From positions 13,416,471-13,480,470 of the forward strand of contig OZ007510.1 of the NCBI GenBank assembly GCA_963931865.1: DNA of 64,000 nt, read 5' to 3'. The position numbers were made by a program, and so were the translations under genes. The notes below the pieces were generated by a model. The model saw only the letters and a list, made by a program, of their open reading frames with translations. It was not told the DNA's origin and ran no database searches. The stretch comes from Axinella damicornis. Its lineage: Eukaryota; Porifera; Demospongiae; Axinellida; Axinellidae. This document shows, piece by piece, positions 1 to 14,800 of the stretch (the first letter of the stretch is position 1; every line of letters begins with the position of its first letter).

Positions 1-3000
1 GAGACACAGTACTCAGACGCGGAGACACAGTACTCAGACGCGGAGACACGGTACTCAGACGCGGAGACAAGGTACTCTGACGCACAGACACGATACTCAG
101 ACGCGGAGACACGGTACTGAGACGCGGAGACACGGTACTCAGACGAGGAGACACGGTACTCAGACGCGGAGACACGGTACTCAGACGCGGAGACACGGTA
201 CTCAGACGCGGAGACACGGTACTCAGACGCGGAGACACGGTACTCAGACGCGGAGACACGGTACTCAGATGCGGAGACACGGTACTCAGACGCGGAGACA
301 CGGTACTCAGACGCGTAGACACGGTACTCAGACGCGGAGACACAGTACTCAGACGCGGAGACACAGTACTCAGACGCGGAGACACGGCACTCAGACGCGG
401 AGACACGGTACTCAGACGCGGAGACACGGTACTCAAACGCGGAGACACGGTACTCAGGCGTTGAGACACGGCCCTCAGACGCGGAGACACGGTACTCAGA
501 TGCGGAGACACGGTACTCAGACGCGGAGACACGGTACTCAGACGCGGAGACACGGTACTCAGAACCGGAGACACGGTACTCAGAAGCGGAGACACCGTAC
601 TCAGACGCGGAGACACAGAACTCAGACCCGGAGACACAGTACTCAGACGCGGAGACAAAGTACTCAGACGCGGAGACACAGTACTCAGACGCGGAAACAC
701 GGTACTCAGACGCGGAGACACACTACTCAGACGTGGAGACACAGTACTCAGACGCGGAGACAAGACACTCGGACGCGTAGACACGGTACTCAGACGCGGA
801 GACACGGTACTCAGACGCGAAGACACAGTACTCAGACGCGGAGACACAGTACTCAGACGCGGAGACAAAGTACTCTGACGCGCAGACACGGTACTCAGAC
901 GCGGAGACGCGGTCCTCAGACGCGTAGACACGGTACTCAGACGTGGAGACAGTACTCAGACGCGGAGACACAGTACTCAGACGCGGAGACACGGTACTCA
1001 GACGCGGAGACACGGTACTCAGACGCGGAGACACGGTACTCAGACGCGGAGACACGGTACTCAGACGCGGAGACACGGTACTCTTACGCGGAGACACAAT
1101 ACTCAGACGCGGAGACATAGTACTCAGACGCGGAGACACGGTACTCAGACGCGGAAACACGGTACTCAGACACGGAGACACGGTACTCAGACGCGGAGAC
1201 ACGGTACTCAGACGCGGAGACACGGTACTCAGACGCGGAGACACAGTACTCAGACGCAAAGACACCGTACTCAGACGCAAAGACATCGTACTCAGACGCG
1301 GAAACACAGTACTCAGACGCGGAGACTCAGTACTCAGACGCGGAGACACAGTACTCAGACGCGGAGACACAGTACTCAGACGCGGAGACACAGTACTCAG
1401 AAGCGGAGATACAGTACTCAGACGCGGAGACACAGTACTCAGACGCGGAGACACAGTACTCAGACGCGGAGACACAGTACTCAGACGCGGAGACACAGTA
1501 CTCAGACGCGGAGACAGAGTACTCAGACGCGGAAACACGGAACTCGGACGCGTAGACACGGTACTCAGACGCGGAGACACGGTACTCAGAGGCGGAGACA
1601 CAGTACTCAGACGCGGAGACACAGTACTCAGACGCGGAGACACAGTACTCAGACGCGGAGACACAGTACTCAGACGCAAAGGACAGTACTCAGACGCGGA
1701 GACACAGTACTCAGACGCGGAGACAAAGTACTCTGACGCGCAGACACGGTACTCAGACGCGGAGACACGATCCTCAGACGCGTAGACACGGTACTCAGAC
1801 GCGGAGACAGTACTCAGACGCGGAGACACAGTACTCAGACGCGGAGACAGGGTACTCAGACGCGGAGACACGGTACTCAGACGCGGAGATACGGTACTCA
1901 GGCGCGGAGACACGGTACTCAGACGCGGAGACACGGTACTCAGACGCGGAGACACGGTACTCAGACGCGGAGACACGGTACTCAGACGCGGAGACACGGT
2001 ACTCAGATGCGGAGACACGGTACTCAGACGCGGAGACACGGTACTCAGACGCGGAGACACGGTACTCAGACGCGGAGACAGTACTCAGACGCGGAGACAC
2101 ATTACTCAGACGCGGAGACACGGCACTCAGACGCGGAGACACGGTACTCAGGCGTTGAGACACGGCCCTCAGACGCGGAGACACGGTACTCAGATGCGGA
2201 GACACGGTACTCAGACGCGGAGACACGGTACTCAGACGCGGAGACACGGTACTCAGACGCGGAGACACGGTACTCAGAAGCGGAGACACCGTACTCAGAC
2301 GCGGAGACACAGAACTCAGACCCGGAGACACAGTACTCAGACGCGGAGACAAAGTACTCAGACGCGGAGACACAGTACTCAGACGCGGAAACACGGTACT
2401 CAGACGCGGAGACACACTACTCAGACGTGGAGACACAGTACTCAGACGCGGAGACAAGACACTCGGACGCGTAGACACGGTACTCAGACGCGGAGACACG
2501 GTACTCAGACGCGAAGACACAGTACTCAGACGCGGAGACTCAGTACTCAGACGCGGAGACACAGTACTCAGACGCGGAGACACAGTACTCAGACGCGGAG
2601 ACACAGTACTCAGAAGCGGAGACACAGTACTCAGACGCGGAGACACAGTTCTCAGACGCGGAGACACAGTACTCAGACGCGGAGACACAGTACTCAGACG
2701 CGGAGACACAGTACTCAGACGCGGAGACAGAGTACTCAGACGCGGAGACACGGAACTCGGACGCGTAGACACGGTACTCAGACGCGGAGACACGGTACTC
2801 AGACGCGGAGACACAGTACTCAGACGCGGAGACACAGTACTCAGACGCGGAGACACAGTACTCAGACGCGGAGACACAGTACTCAGACGCAAAGGACAGT
2901 ACTCAGACGCGGAGACACAGTACTCAGACGCGGAGACAAAGTACTCTGACGCGCAGACACGGTACTCAGACGCGGAGACACGGTCCTCAGACGCGTAGAC

Positions 3001-6000
3001 ACGGTACTCAGACGCGGAGACAGTACTCAGACGCGGAGACACAGTACTCAGATGCGGAGACACAGTACTCAAACGCGGAGACACAGTACTCAGACGCGGA
3101 GACACAGTACTCATACGCGGAGACACGGTACTCAGACGCGGACACACAGTAATCAGATGCGGAGACACCGTACTCAGACGCGGTGACTCAGTACTCAGAC
3201 ACAGTACTCAGACGCGGCTACACAGTACTCAGACGCGGAGACACAGTACTCAGACGCGGAGACACAGTACTCAAACGCGGAGACACAGTCCTCAGACGCG
3301 GAATCACAGTACTCAGACGCGAAGACACAGTACTCAGACGCGGAGACACACTACTCAGACGCGGAGACACAGTACGAAGACGCGGAGACACAGTACTCAG
3401 ACGCGGAAACACGGTACTCAGACGCGGAGACACGGTACTCAGACGCGGAGACACGGTACTCAGACGCAAAGACACGGTACTCAGACGCGGAGACACGGTA
3501 CTCAGACGCGGAGACACGGTACTCAGACGCGGAGACACAGTACTCAGACGCGGAGACACAGTACTCAGACGCGGAGACACGGTACTCAGACGCGGAGACA
3601 CAGTACTCAGACGCGGAGACACAGTACTCAGACGCGGAGACACGGTACTCAGACGCGGAGACAAGGTACTCTGACGCGCAGACACGATACTCAGACGCGG
3701 AGACACGGTACTGAGACGCGGAGACACGGTACTCAGACGAGGAGACACGGTACTCAGACGCGGAGACACGGTACTCAGACGCGGAGACACGGTACTCAGA
3801 CGCGGAGACACGGTACTCAGACGCGGAGACACGGTACTCAGACGCGGAGACACGGTACTCAGATGCGGAGACACGGTACTCAGACGCGGAGACACGGTAC
3901 TCAGACGCGGAGACAAGATACTCAGACGCGGAGACACAGTACTCAGACGCGGAGACACAGTACTCAGACGCGGAGACACGGCACTCAGACGCGGAGACAC
4001 GGTACTCAGACGCGGAGACACGGTACTCAAACGCGGAGACACGGTACTCAGGCGTTGAGACACGGCCCTCAGACGCGGAGACACGTTACTCAGATGCGGA
4101 GACACGGTACTCAGACGCGGAGACACGGTACTCAGACGCGGAGACACGGTACTCAGACGCGGAGACACGGTACTCAGAAGCGGAGACACCGTACTCAGAC
4201 GCGGAGACACAGAACTCAGACCCGGAGACACAGTACTCAGACGCGGAGACAAAGTACTCAGACGCGGAGACACAGTACTCAGACGCGGAAACACGGTACT
4301 CAGACGCGGAGACACACTACTCAGACGTGGAGACACAGTACTCAGACGCGGAGACAAGACACTCGGACGCGTAGACACGGTACTCAGACGCGGAGACACG
4401 GTACTCAGACGCGAAGACACAGTACTCAGACGCTGAGACACAGTACTCAGACGCGGAGACAAAGTACTCTGACGCGCAGACACGGTACTCAGACGCGGAG
4501 ACGCGGTCCTCAGACGCGTAGACACGGTACTCAGACGTGGAGACAGTACTCAGACGCGGAGACACAGTACTCAGACGCGGAGACACGGTACTCAGACGCG
4601 GAGACACGGTACTTAGACGCGGAGACACGGTACTCAGACGCGGAGACACGGTACTCAGACGCGGAGACACGGTACTCTTACGCGGAGACACAATACTAAG
4701 ACGCGGAGACATAGTACTCAGACGCGGAGACACGGTACTCAGACGCGGAGACACGGTACTCAGACGCGGAGACACAGTACTCAGACGCAAAGACACCGTA
4801 CTCAGACGCGGAGACATCGTACTCAGACGCGGAAACACAGTACTCAGACGCGAAGACTCAGTACTCAGACGCGGAGACACAGTACTCAGACGCGGAGACA
4901 CAGTACTCAGACGCGGAGACACAGTACTCAGAAGCGGAGACACAGTACTCAGACGCGGAGACACAGTACTCAGACGCGGAGACACAGTACTCAGACGCGG
5001 AGACACAGTACTCAGACGCGGAGACACAGTACTCAGACGCGGAGACAGAGTACTCAGACGCGGAAACACGGAACTCGGACGCGTAGACACGGTACTCAGA
5101 CGCGGAGACACGGTACTCAGACGCGGAGACACAGTACTCAGACGCGGAGACACAGTACTCAGACGCGGAGACAGTACTCAGACGCGGAGACACAGTACTC
5201 AGACGCAAAGGACAGTACTCAGACGCGGAGACACAGTACTCAGACGCGGAGACAAAGTACTCTGACGCGCAGACACGGTACTCAGACGCGGAGACACGAT
5301 CCTCAGACGCGTAGACACGGTACTCAGACGCGGAGACAGTACTCAGACGCGGAGACACAGTACTCAGACGCGGAGACAGGGTACTCAGACGCGGAGACAC
5401 GGTACTCAGACGCGGAGATACGGTACTCAGGCGCGGAGACACGGTACTCAGACGCCGAGACACGGTACTCAGACGCGGAGACACGGTACTCAGACGCGGA
5501 GACACGGTACTCAGACGCGGAGACACAGTACTCAGACGCGGAGAGACGGTACTCAGACACGGAGACACAGTATTCAGACGCGGAGACACGGTACTCATAC
5601 GCGGAGACACGGTACTCAGACGCGGAGACACAGTACTCAGACGAGGAGACACAGTACTCAGACGCGGAGACACAGTACTCAGACGCGGAGACACAGTACT
5701 CAGACACGGAGACACAGTACTCAGACGCTGAGACACAGCACTCAGACGCGGAGACACAGTACTCAGACGCGGAGACACAGTACTCAGACGCGGAGACACG
5801 GTACTCAAACGCGGAGACACGGTACTCAGACGCGGAGACACGGTACTCAGACGAGGAGACACGGTACTCAGACGCGGAGACACGGTACTCAGACGCGGAG
5901 ACACAGTACTCAGACGCGGAGACAAAGTACTTAGACGCGGAGACACAGTACTCAGACGCGGAGACACAGTACTCAGACGCGGAGACACAGTACTCAGACG

Positions 6001-9000
6001 CGGAGACAGAGTACTCAGACGCGGAGACACGGAACTCGGACGCGTAGACACGGTACTCAGACGCGGAGACACGGTACTCAGACGCGGAGACACAGTACTC
6101 AGACGCTGGAGACACAGTACTCAGACGCGGAGACACAGTACTCAGACGCAAAGACACAGTACTCAGACGCAAAGGACAGTACTCAGACGCGGAGACACAG
6201 TACTCAGACGCGGAGACAAAGTACTCTGACGCGCAGACACGGTACTCAGACGCGGAGACACGGTCCTCAGACGCGTAGACACGGTACTCAGACGCGGTAA
6301 CAGTACTCAGACGCGGAGACACAGTACTCAGACGCGGAGACAGGGTACTCAGACGCGGAGACACGGTACTCAGACGCGGAGATACGGAACTCAGGCGCGG
6401 AGACACGGTACTCAGACGCCGAGACACGGTACTCAGACGCGGAGACACGGTACTCAGACGCGGAGACACGGTACTCAGACGCGGAGACACAGTACTCAGA
6501 CGAGGAGACACAGTACTCAGACGCGGAGACACAGTACTCAGACGCGGAGACACAGTACTCAGACACGGAGACACAGTACTCAGACACTGAGACACAGCAC
6601 TCAGACGCGGAGACACAGTACTCAGACGCGGAGACACAGTACTCAGACGCGGAGACACGGTACTCAGACGCGGAGACACAGTACTCAGACGCGGAGACAG
6701 AGTACTCAGACGCGGAGACACAGTACTCAGACGCGGAGACACGGTCCTGAGACGCGTGGACACGGTACTCAGACGCGGAGACAGTACTCAGACGCGGAAA
6801 CACAGTACTCAGACGCGGAGACAGGGTACTCAGACGCGGAGACACGGTACTCAGACGCGGAGATACGGTACTCAGGCGCGGAGACACGGTACTCAGACGC
6901 CGAGACACTGTACTCAGACGCGGAGACACGGTACTCAGACGCGGAGACACGGTACTCAGACGCGGAGACACAGTACTCAGAAGCGGAGACACGGTACTCA
7001 GACACGGAGACACAGTATTCAGACGCGGAGACACGGTACTCATACGCGGAGACACGGTACTCAGACGCGGAGACACAGTACTCAGACGAGGAGACACAGT
7101 ACTCAGACGCGGAGACACAGTACTCAGACGCGGAGACACAGTACTCAGACACGGAGACACAGTACTCAGACGCTGAGACAGCACTCAGACGCGGAGACAC
7201 AGTACTCAGACGCGGAGACACAGTACTCAGACGCGGAGACACGGTACTCAAACGCGGAGACACGGTACTCAGACGCGGAGACACGGTACTCAGACGAGGA
7301 GACACGGTACTCAGACGCGGAGACACGGTACTCAGACGCGGAGACACAGTACTCAGACGCGGAGACAAAGTACTTAGACGCGGAGACACAGTACTCAGAC
7401 GCGGAGACACAGTACTCAGACGCGGAGACACAGTACTCAGACGCGGAGACAGAGTACTCAGACGCGGAGACACGGAACTCGGACGCGTAGACACGGTACT
7501 CAGACGCGGAGACACGGTACTCAGACGCGGAGACACAGTACTCAGACGCGGAGACACAGTACTCAGACGCGGAGACACAGTACTCAGACGCGGAGACACA
7601 GTACTCAGACGCAAAGGACAGTACTCAGACGCGGAGACACAGTACTCAGACGCGGAGACAAAGTGCTCTGACGCGCAGACACGGTACTCAGACGCGGAGA
7701 CACGGTCCTCAGACGCGTAGACACGGTACTCAGACGCGGAGACAGTACTCAGACGCGGAGACACAGTACTCAGACGCGGAGACAGGGTACTCAGACGCGG
7801 AGACACGGTACTCAGACGCGGAGATACAGTACTCAGGCGCGGAGACACGGTACTCAGACGCCGAGACACGGTACTCAGACGCGGAGACACGGTACTCAGA
7901 CGCGGAGACACGGTACTCAGACGCGGAGACACAGTACTCAGACGCGGAGACATGGTACTCAGACACGGAGACACAGTATTCAGACGCGGAGACACGGTAC
8001 TCATACGCGGAGACACTGTACTCACACGCGGAGACACAGTACTCAGACGCGGAGACACAGTACTCAGACGCGGAGACACAGTACTCAGACGCGGAGACAC
8101 AGTACTCAGACACGGAGACACAGTACTCAGACGCGGAGACACAGCACTCAGACGCGGAGACACAGTACTCAGACGCGGAGACACAGTACTCAAACGCGGA
8201 GACACAGTACTCAGACGCGGAGTCACAGTACTCAGACGCGAAGACACAGTACTCAGACGCGGAGACACAGTACTCAGACGCGGAGACACAGTACTGAGAC
8301 GCGGAGACACAGTACTCAGACGCGGAAACACGGTACTCAGACGCGGAGACACGGTACTCAGACGCGGTGACTCAGTACTCAGACACAGTACTCAGACGCG
8401 GAGACACAGTACTCAGACGCGGAGACACAGTACTCAGACGCGGAGACACAGTACTCAAACGCGGAGACACAGTACTCAGACGCGGAGTCACAGTACTCAG
8501 ACGCGAAGACACAGTACTCAGACGCGGAGACACAGTACTCAGACGCGGAGACACAGTACTGAGACGCGGAGACACAGTACTCAGACGCGGAAACACGGTA
8601 CTCAGACGCGGAGACACGGTACTCAGACGCGGAGACACGGTACTCAGACGCGGAGATACGGTACTCAGACGAGGAGACACGGTACTCAGACGCGGAGACA
8701 CGGTACTCAGACGCGGAGACACAGTACTCAGACGCGGAGACACAGTACTGAGACGCGGAGACACAGTACTCAGACGCAGAGACACAGTACTCAGACGCGG
8801 AGACACAGTACTCAGACGCGGAGACACGGTACTCAAACGCGGAGACACGGTACTCAGACGCGGAGACACGGTACTCAGACGCGGAGACACGGTACTCAGA
8901 CTTGGAGACACGGTACTCAGACGCGGAGACACGGTACTCAGAAGCGGAGACAGTACTCAGACGCGGAGACACAGTACTCAGACGCGGAGACACAGTACTC

Positions 9001-9872
9001 AGACGCGGAGACACAGTACTCAGATGCGGAGACACAGTACTCAGACGCGGAGACACAGTACTCAGCGGAGACACAGTACTCAGACGCGGAGACACACTAC
9101 TCATACGCGGAGACACGGTACTCAGACGCGGACACACAGTACTCAGATGCGGAGACACCGTACTCAGACGCGGTGACTCAGTACTCAGACACAGTACTCA
9201 GACGCGGAGACACAGTACTCAGACGCGGAGACACAGTACTCAGACGCGGAGACACAGTACTCAAACGCGGAGACACAGTACTCAGACGTGGAGTTACAGT
9301 ACTCAGACGCGAAGACACAGAACTCAGACGCGGAGACACAGTTCTCAGACGCGGAGACACAGTACGGAGACGCGGAGACACAGTACTTAGACGGGGAAAC
9401 ACGGTACTCAGACGCGGAGACACGGTACTCAGACGCGGAGACACGGTACTCAGACGCGGAGACAAGGTACTCAGACGCGGAGACACGGTACTCAGACGCG
9501 GGGACACGGTACTCAGACGCGTAGACACGGTACTCAGACGCGGAGACACGGTACTCAGACGCGGAGACACGTTACTCAGACGCGGAGACACGGTACTCAG
9601 ATGCGGAGACACGGTACTCAGACGCGGAGACACGGTTCTCAGACGCGGAGACACGGTACTCAGACGCGGAGACACAGTACTCAGACGCGGAGACACAGTA
9701 CTCAGACGCGGAGACACGGTACTCAGACGCGGAGACACGGCACTCAGACGCGGAGACACGGTACTCAGACGCGGAGACACGGTACTCAGACGCGGAGACA
9801 CGGTACTCAGGCGCGGAGACACGGCCCTCAGACGCGGAGACACGGTACTCAGATGCGGAGACACGGTACTCA
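1..9872. repeat. 21-bp tandem satellite array, block 1
   Basis: The block is an uninterrupted head-to-tail array of a 21-bp unit, typically ggtactcagacgcggagaca read circularly with one more c. It extends beyond the left edge. Because 21 is a multiple of 3 and the unit lacks stops in all three forward and two reverse frames, it gives very long spurious ORFs with 7-residue periods such as RRHGTQT, TVLRRGD, YSDAETR, SPRLSTV and VSASEYR. The sixth frame has one TGA per unit. Units vary mainly at CpG sites. Some units are shortened: 19 bp where ca is lost in gagacagtac, 13 bp in the gtactcagacaca form. These shifts move the array between frames. A longer-period copy is visible: about 269-960 recurs at about 3863-4560. 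Confidence 0.97.
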
Positions 9873-10065
9873 GGGGATCCACTTTGTTCACCGCGTTTCA
9901 TGCCCAATGACGTCGTATAGTTTGAGTTTGCACTTTGCCCCCACATAGTTAGTACGATGAGATTGCAGTGTGAATCAATCATACCGGAATTCAGTGGCCA
10001 TACAGCGAGGTAAGTGTATATGGAGAAGAAGACTATTGACTTACTATGCATGTATAAAAATGCAG

Positions 10066-10331
10066 CTACTCAATAACTTGGCTGTGGTAAATGATGTTGC
10101 CAGTTAACTGAGGGGGAGACACATGAAGGACTCCAATCACTGTGTGAATGGACACAATACTGTTATAGTGGCATCCCAGCTTCCGTGTTCCCTGAAGATA
10201 GATTCGGCTGGATGTTCTGTCCCTCTTCTTGAAGTAGTGTGGTCCAAACTGACACTCTCTAGTTTCCTTCTGCACAACCTCGTATTCTGAAAGGAGACTC
10301 CTGAGCGGCTCCACATAATCCGCGATTTCCC
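10066..10331 (-). CDS. Candidate exon 2 of the element-encoded protein (left arm)
   Basis: The ORF begins after a good 3' splice site (gattacag at about 10332) with EIADYVEPLRSLLSEYE and runs about 88 codons to a stop. It contains ECQFGPHYFKKRD, followed by RKLGCHYNSIV. The spacing of these conserved C, H and basic residues resembles the N-terminal region of FAR1/ZSWIM/CARF-like proteins related to MULE transposases. That resemblance is recalled, not searched, and is weak. No catalytic transposase domain is present, so the element looks non-autonomous. The right-arm copy of this exon is frameshifted. Confidence 0.35.
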
Positions 10332-10562
10332 CTGTAATCACATGGTGAAAGTAGACAGTGTGAAGTAGATGTATAATTATTGCAAATTAGGTGATTAGCC
10401 TCAGGTACTACTTGTGCCTTAGGAGTAGCAAGTTCATTACCCTAATTATGAGTAGATATTACACAAACAGTTATCACTGGGGACTTAAGAGCTTTGCGGA
10501 TTTATTTTCCTTGTCTGTTTCTCCAGGTGTAGGTTGTTTCCTTTGTGCCGATCGGCGGATAC

Positions 10563-10728
10563 CCCATGTTGTGACTGTGTCTCGCCGATGCGACTCAAGG
10601 GTGCCCTCCAAATCTTCAATGTAGCCTTCATAGTATGTCCCACGTTTCGTTAGGCCTTCAGCCCAAACTGGAGAGCTAGACATCCCTGAACTGTGTAGTA
10701 TGAATATGGATGATTCAACTTTGATCAT
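10563..10728 (-). CDS. Candidate exon 1 of the element-encoded protein (left arm)
   Basis: The minus-strand ORF starts MIKVESSIFILHS and reads on to TVTTWG, where gtatcc offers a 5' splice site. Without splicing the ORF continues to 10474. A splice to the acceptor at 10332 (gattacag) is phase-compatible with the ORF at 10066-10331. The protein is short and not recognised with certainty. The body (WAEGLTKRGTYYEG, then DLEGTLESHRRD) looks like an N-terminal segment of a transposon or host DNA-binding protein. The right arm carries the same ORF at 11024-11266 with a few substitutions. Confidence 0.4.
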
Positions 10729-10928
10729 AGCTAATATTATGTCTTTGTTATTCTTCTCAAAATGATGTGTGTATATTTCACAAGAACCTTATGTATCAAC
10801 ACGTACCTGGACAAGACTCTTCTCCACAGCTGAGAGGTCCAGACAACATTGCTTCAGGACCTACTGCACGATTAGCTATGAGCTTAAATTTTCCTGCTAA
10901 ATTGCCGCTCACGTGGCTGCGGATGAGG

Positions 10929-10992
10929 TGGGTCAAAGTACACATTTAAAAACTGACGTCATTGGTCATGAAGCGTGGTGAACAAAGTGGAT
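10929..10992 (+). repeat. Internal copy of the element terminus
   Basis: The segment starts gggtcaaagtacac, contains ctgacgtcattgg and ends ggtgaacaaagtggat. It is a diverged match, in the same orientation, to the right-hand end at 11811-11880. It therefore looks like the original right terminus of an element of about 1.1 kb (9873-10992). The outer right arm would then be an added inverted copy of most of that element. Confidence 0.7.
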
Positions 10993-11023
10993 GGAGTAGA
11001 ATAACAAAGACATAATATTAGCT

Positions 11024-11697
11024 ATGATCAAAGTTGAATCATCCATATTCATACTACACAGTTCAGGGATGTCTAGCTCTCCAGTTTGGGCTGAAGGCCT
11101 AAAGAAACGTGGGACATATTATGAAGGCTACGTTGAAGATTTGGAGGGCACCCTTGAGTCGCATCGGCGAGATACAGTCACAACATGGGGTATCCACCGA
11201 TCTGCACAAAGGAAACAACCTACACCTGGAGAACAGACAAGGAAAATAAATCCGCAAAGCTCTTAAGTCCCCAGTGATAACTGTTTGTGTAATATCTACT
11301 CATAATTAGGGTAATGAACTTGCTACTCCTAAGGCACAAGTAGTACCTGAGGATGATCACCTAATTTGCAATAATTATACATCTACTTCACATACACTGT
11401 CTACTTTCACTATGTGATTACAGGGGAAATCGCCGATTATGTGGAGCCGCTCAGGAGTCTCCTTTCAGAATACACCTTTTGAGGTTGTGCAGAAGGAAAC
11501 TAGAGCCTAGTGTCAGTTTGGACCACACTACTTAAAGAAGAGGGACAGAACATCCAGCCGAATCTATCTTCAGGGAACACGGAAGCTGGGATGCCACTAT
11601 AACAGTATAATTTGTGTCCATTCACACTGGAGTCCTTCATGTGTCTCCCCCTCAGTTAACTGGCAACATCATTTACCACAGCCAAGTTATTGAGTAG
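11024..11697 (+). pseudogene. Inverted, decayed copy of the element ORFs (right arm)
   Basis: 11024-11266 repeats the left-arm exon 1 ORF. The second-exon homologue starts after the acceptor at 11423. It carries extra bases near 11473-11478 (acacctttt versus ac in the left arm) and near 11508, which shift the frame. The left arm is therefore the better preserved coding copy. The arms differ by scattered substitutions, so they are not being kept identical. Confidence 0.6.
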
Positions 11698-11880
11698 CTG
11701 CATTTTTATACATGCATACTAAGTCTATAGTCTTCTTCTCCATATACACTTACCTCGCTGTATGGCCACTGAATTCCGGTATGATTGGCAGTCTCATCGT
11801 ACTACTATGTTGGGTCAAAGTGCAAACTCAAACTATATGACGTCATCGGGCATGAAACGCGGTGAACAAAGTGGATCCCC

Positions 11881-14800
11881 GGTACTCAGACGCGGAGACA
11901 CGGTACTCAGACGCGGAGACACGGTACTCAGACGCGGAGACACGGTACTCAGACGCGGAGACACAGTATTCAGACGCGGAGACACGGTACTCATACGCGG
12001 AGACCCGGTACTCAGACGCGGAGACACAGTACTCAGACGCGGAGACACAGTACTCAGACGCGGAGACACAGTACTGAGACGCGGAGACACAGTACTCAGA
12101 CGCGTAGACACGGTCCTCAGACGCGTAGACACGGTACTCAGACGCGGAGACAGTACTCAGAGGCGGAGACACAGTACTCAGACGCGGAGACACAGTACTC
12201 AGACGCGGAGACACGGTACTCAGACGCGGAGACACGGTACTCAGACGCGGAGACACGGTACTCAGACGCGGAGACACAGTATTCAGACGCGGAGACACGG
12301 TACTCATACGCGGAGACCCGGTACTCAGACGCGGAGACACAGTACTCAGACGCGGAGACACAGTACTCAGACGCGGAGACACAGCACTCAGACGCGGAGA
12401 CACAGTACTCAGACGCGGAGACACAGTACTCAGACGCGGAGACACGATACTCAAACGCGGAGACACGGTACTCAGACGCGGAGACAAGGTACTCAGACGC
12501 GGAGACACGGTACTCAGACGCGGAGACACAGTACTCAGACGCGGAGACACAGTACTGAGACGCGGAGACAGTACTCAGACGCGGAGACACGGTCCTCAGA
12601 CGCGTAGACACGGTACTCAGACGCGGAGACAGTACTCAGAGGCGGAGACACAGTACTCAGACGCGGAGACACGGTACTCAGACGCGGAGACACGGTACTC
12701 AGACGCGGAGATACGGTACTCAGACGCGGAGACACGGTACCCAGACGCGGAGACACGGTACTCAGACGCGGAGACACGGTACTCAGACGCGGAGACACAG
12801 TACTCAGACGCGGAGACACAGTACTCAGACGCGGAGACACAGTACTCAGACGCGGAGACTCAGTACTCAGACGCGGAGACACAGTACTCATACGCGGAGA
12901 CACGGTACTCAGACGCGGAGACACGGTACTCAGACGCGGAGACACGGTACTCAGACGCGGAGACACGGTACTCAAACGCGGAGACACGGTACTCAGACGC
13001 GGAGACACGGTACTTAAGACGCGGAGACACGGTACTCAGACGCGGAGACACGGTACTCAGACGCGGAGACACGGTACTCAGACGCGGAGACACGGTACTC
13101 AGACACGGAGACACGGTACTCAGACGCGGAGACACGGTACTCAGATGCGGAGACACGGTACTCAGACGCGGAGACACGGTACTCAGACGCGGAGACACGG
13201 TACTCAGACGCGGAGACACAGTACTCAGACGAGAAGACACAGTACTCAGACGCGGAGACACGGTACTCAGACGCGGAGACACGGCACTCAGACGCGGAGA
13301 CACGGTACTCAGACTCGGAGACACGGTACTCAGGCGCGGAGACACGGCCCTCAGACGCGGAGACACGGTACTCAGATGCGGAGACACGGTACTCAGACGC
13401 GGAGACACGGTACTCTGACGCGGAGACACGGTACTCAGACGCGGAGACACGGTACTCAGACGCGGAGACACAGTATTCAGACGCGGAGACACGGTACTCA
13501 TACGCGGAGACACGGTACTCAGACGCGGAGACACAGTACTCACACGCAAAGACACAGTACTCAGACGCGGAGACACAGTACTCAGACGCGGAGACACAGT
13601 AATCAGACACGGAGACACAGTACTCAGACGCGGAGACAGCACTCAGACGCGGAGACACAGTACTCAGACGCGGAGACACAGTACTCAGACGCGGAAACAC
13701 GGTACTCAAACGCGGAGACACGGTACTCAGACGCGGAGACACGGTACTCAGACGCGGAGACACGGTACTCAGACGCGGAGACACGGTACTCAGACGCGGA
13801 GACACAGTACTCAGACGCGGAGACACAGTACTGAGACGCGGAGACACAGTACTCAGACGCGGAGACACGGTCCTCAGACGCGTAGACACGGTACTCAGAC
13901 GCGGAGACAGTACTCAGACGCGGAGACACGGTACTCAGACGCGGAGACACGGTACTCAGACGCGGAGACACGGTACTCAGATGCGGAGATACGGTACTCA
14001 GACGGGGAGACACGGTACTCAGACGCGGAGACACGGTACTCAGACGCGGAGACACGGTACTCAGACGCGGAGACACAGTACTCAGACGCGGAGACACAGT
14101 ACTCAGACGCGGAGACACAGTACTCAGACGCGGAGACTCAGTACTCAGACGCGGAGACACAGTACTCAAACGCGGAGACACGGTACTCAGACGCGGACAC
14201 ACAGTACTCAGATGCGGAGACACCGTACTCAGACGCGGTGACTCAGTACTCAGACACAGTACTCAGACGCGGAGACACAGTACTTAGACGCGGAGAAACA
14301 GTACTCAGACGCGGAGACACAGTACTCAAACGCGGAGACACAGTACTCAGACGCGGAGTCACAGTACTCAGACGCGAAGACACAGTACTCAGACGCGGAG
14401 ACACAGTACTCCGACGCGGAGACACAGTACTCAGATGCGGAGACACCGTACTAAGACGCGGAGACACAGTACTCAGACACAGTACTCAGACGCGGAGATA
14501 CGGTACTCAAACGCGGAGACACGGTACTCAGACGCGGAGACACGGTACTCAGACGCGGAGACACGGTACTCAGACGCGGAGACACAGTACTCAGATGCGG
14601 AGACACCGTACTCAGACTCGGAGACACAGTACTCAGATGCGGAGACACAGTACTCAGACGCGGAGTCACAGTACTCAGACGCAAAGACACAGTACTCATA
14701 CGCGGAGACACGGTACTCAGACCCGGAGACACAGAACTCAGATGCGGAGACACCGTACTCAGACGCGGAGACTCAGCACTCAGACACAGTACTCAGACGC

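Larger units (their letters stand above)
9873..11880. mobile_element. Composite inverted-repeat (fold-back) DNA element inserted in the 21-bp array
   Basis: The element has two long inverted arms, about 9873-10757 and 10999-11880, around a spacer of about 240 bp. Its ends are ggggatccactttgttcacc and the exact reverse complement. It sits inside one 21-bp unit: ggtactca lies at both 9865-9872 and 11881-11888, which restores an uninterrupted array if one copy is removed. That gives an 8-bp target duplication; because of ambiguous end bases, 8 to 10 bp is possible. The ends carry a TGACGTCA-like palindrome. A third terminus-like sequence lies inside at 10929-10992. Long terminal inverted repeats with an 8-10 bp duplication are known for Mutator-like (MULE) and fold-back elements; the assignment here is inference. 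Confidence 0.85.
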
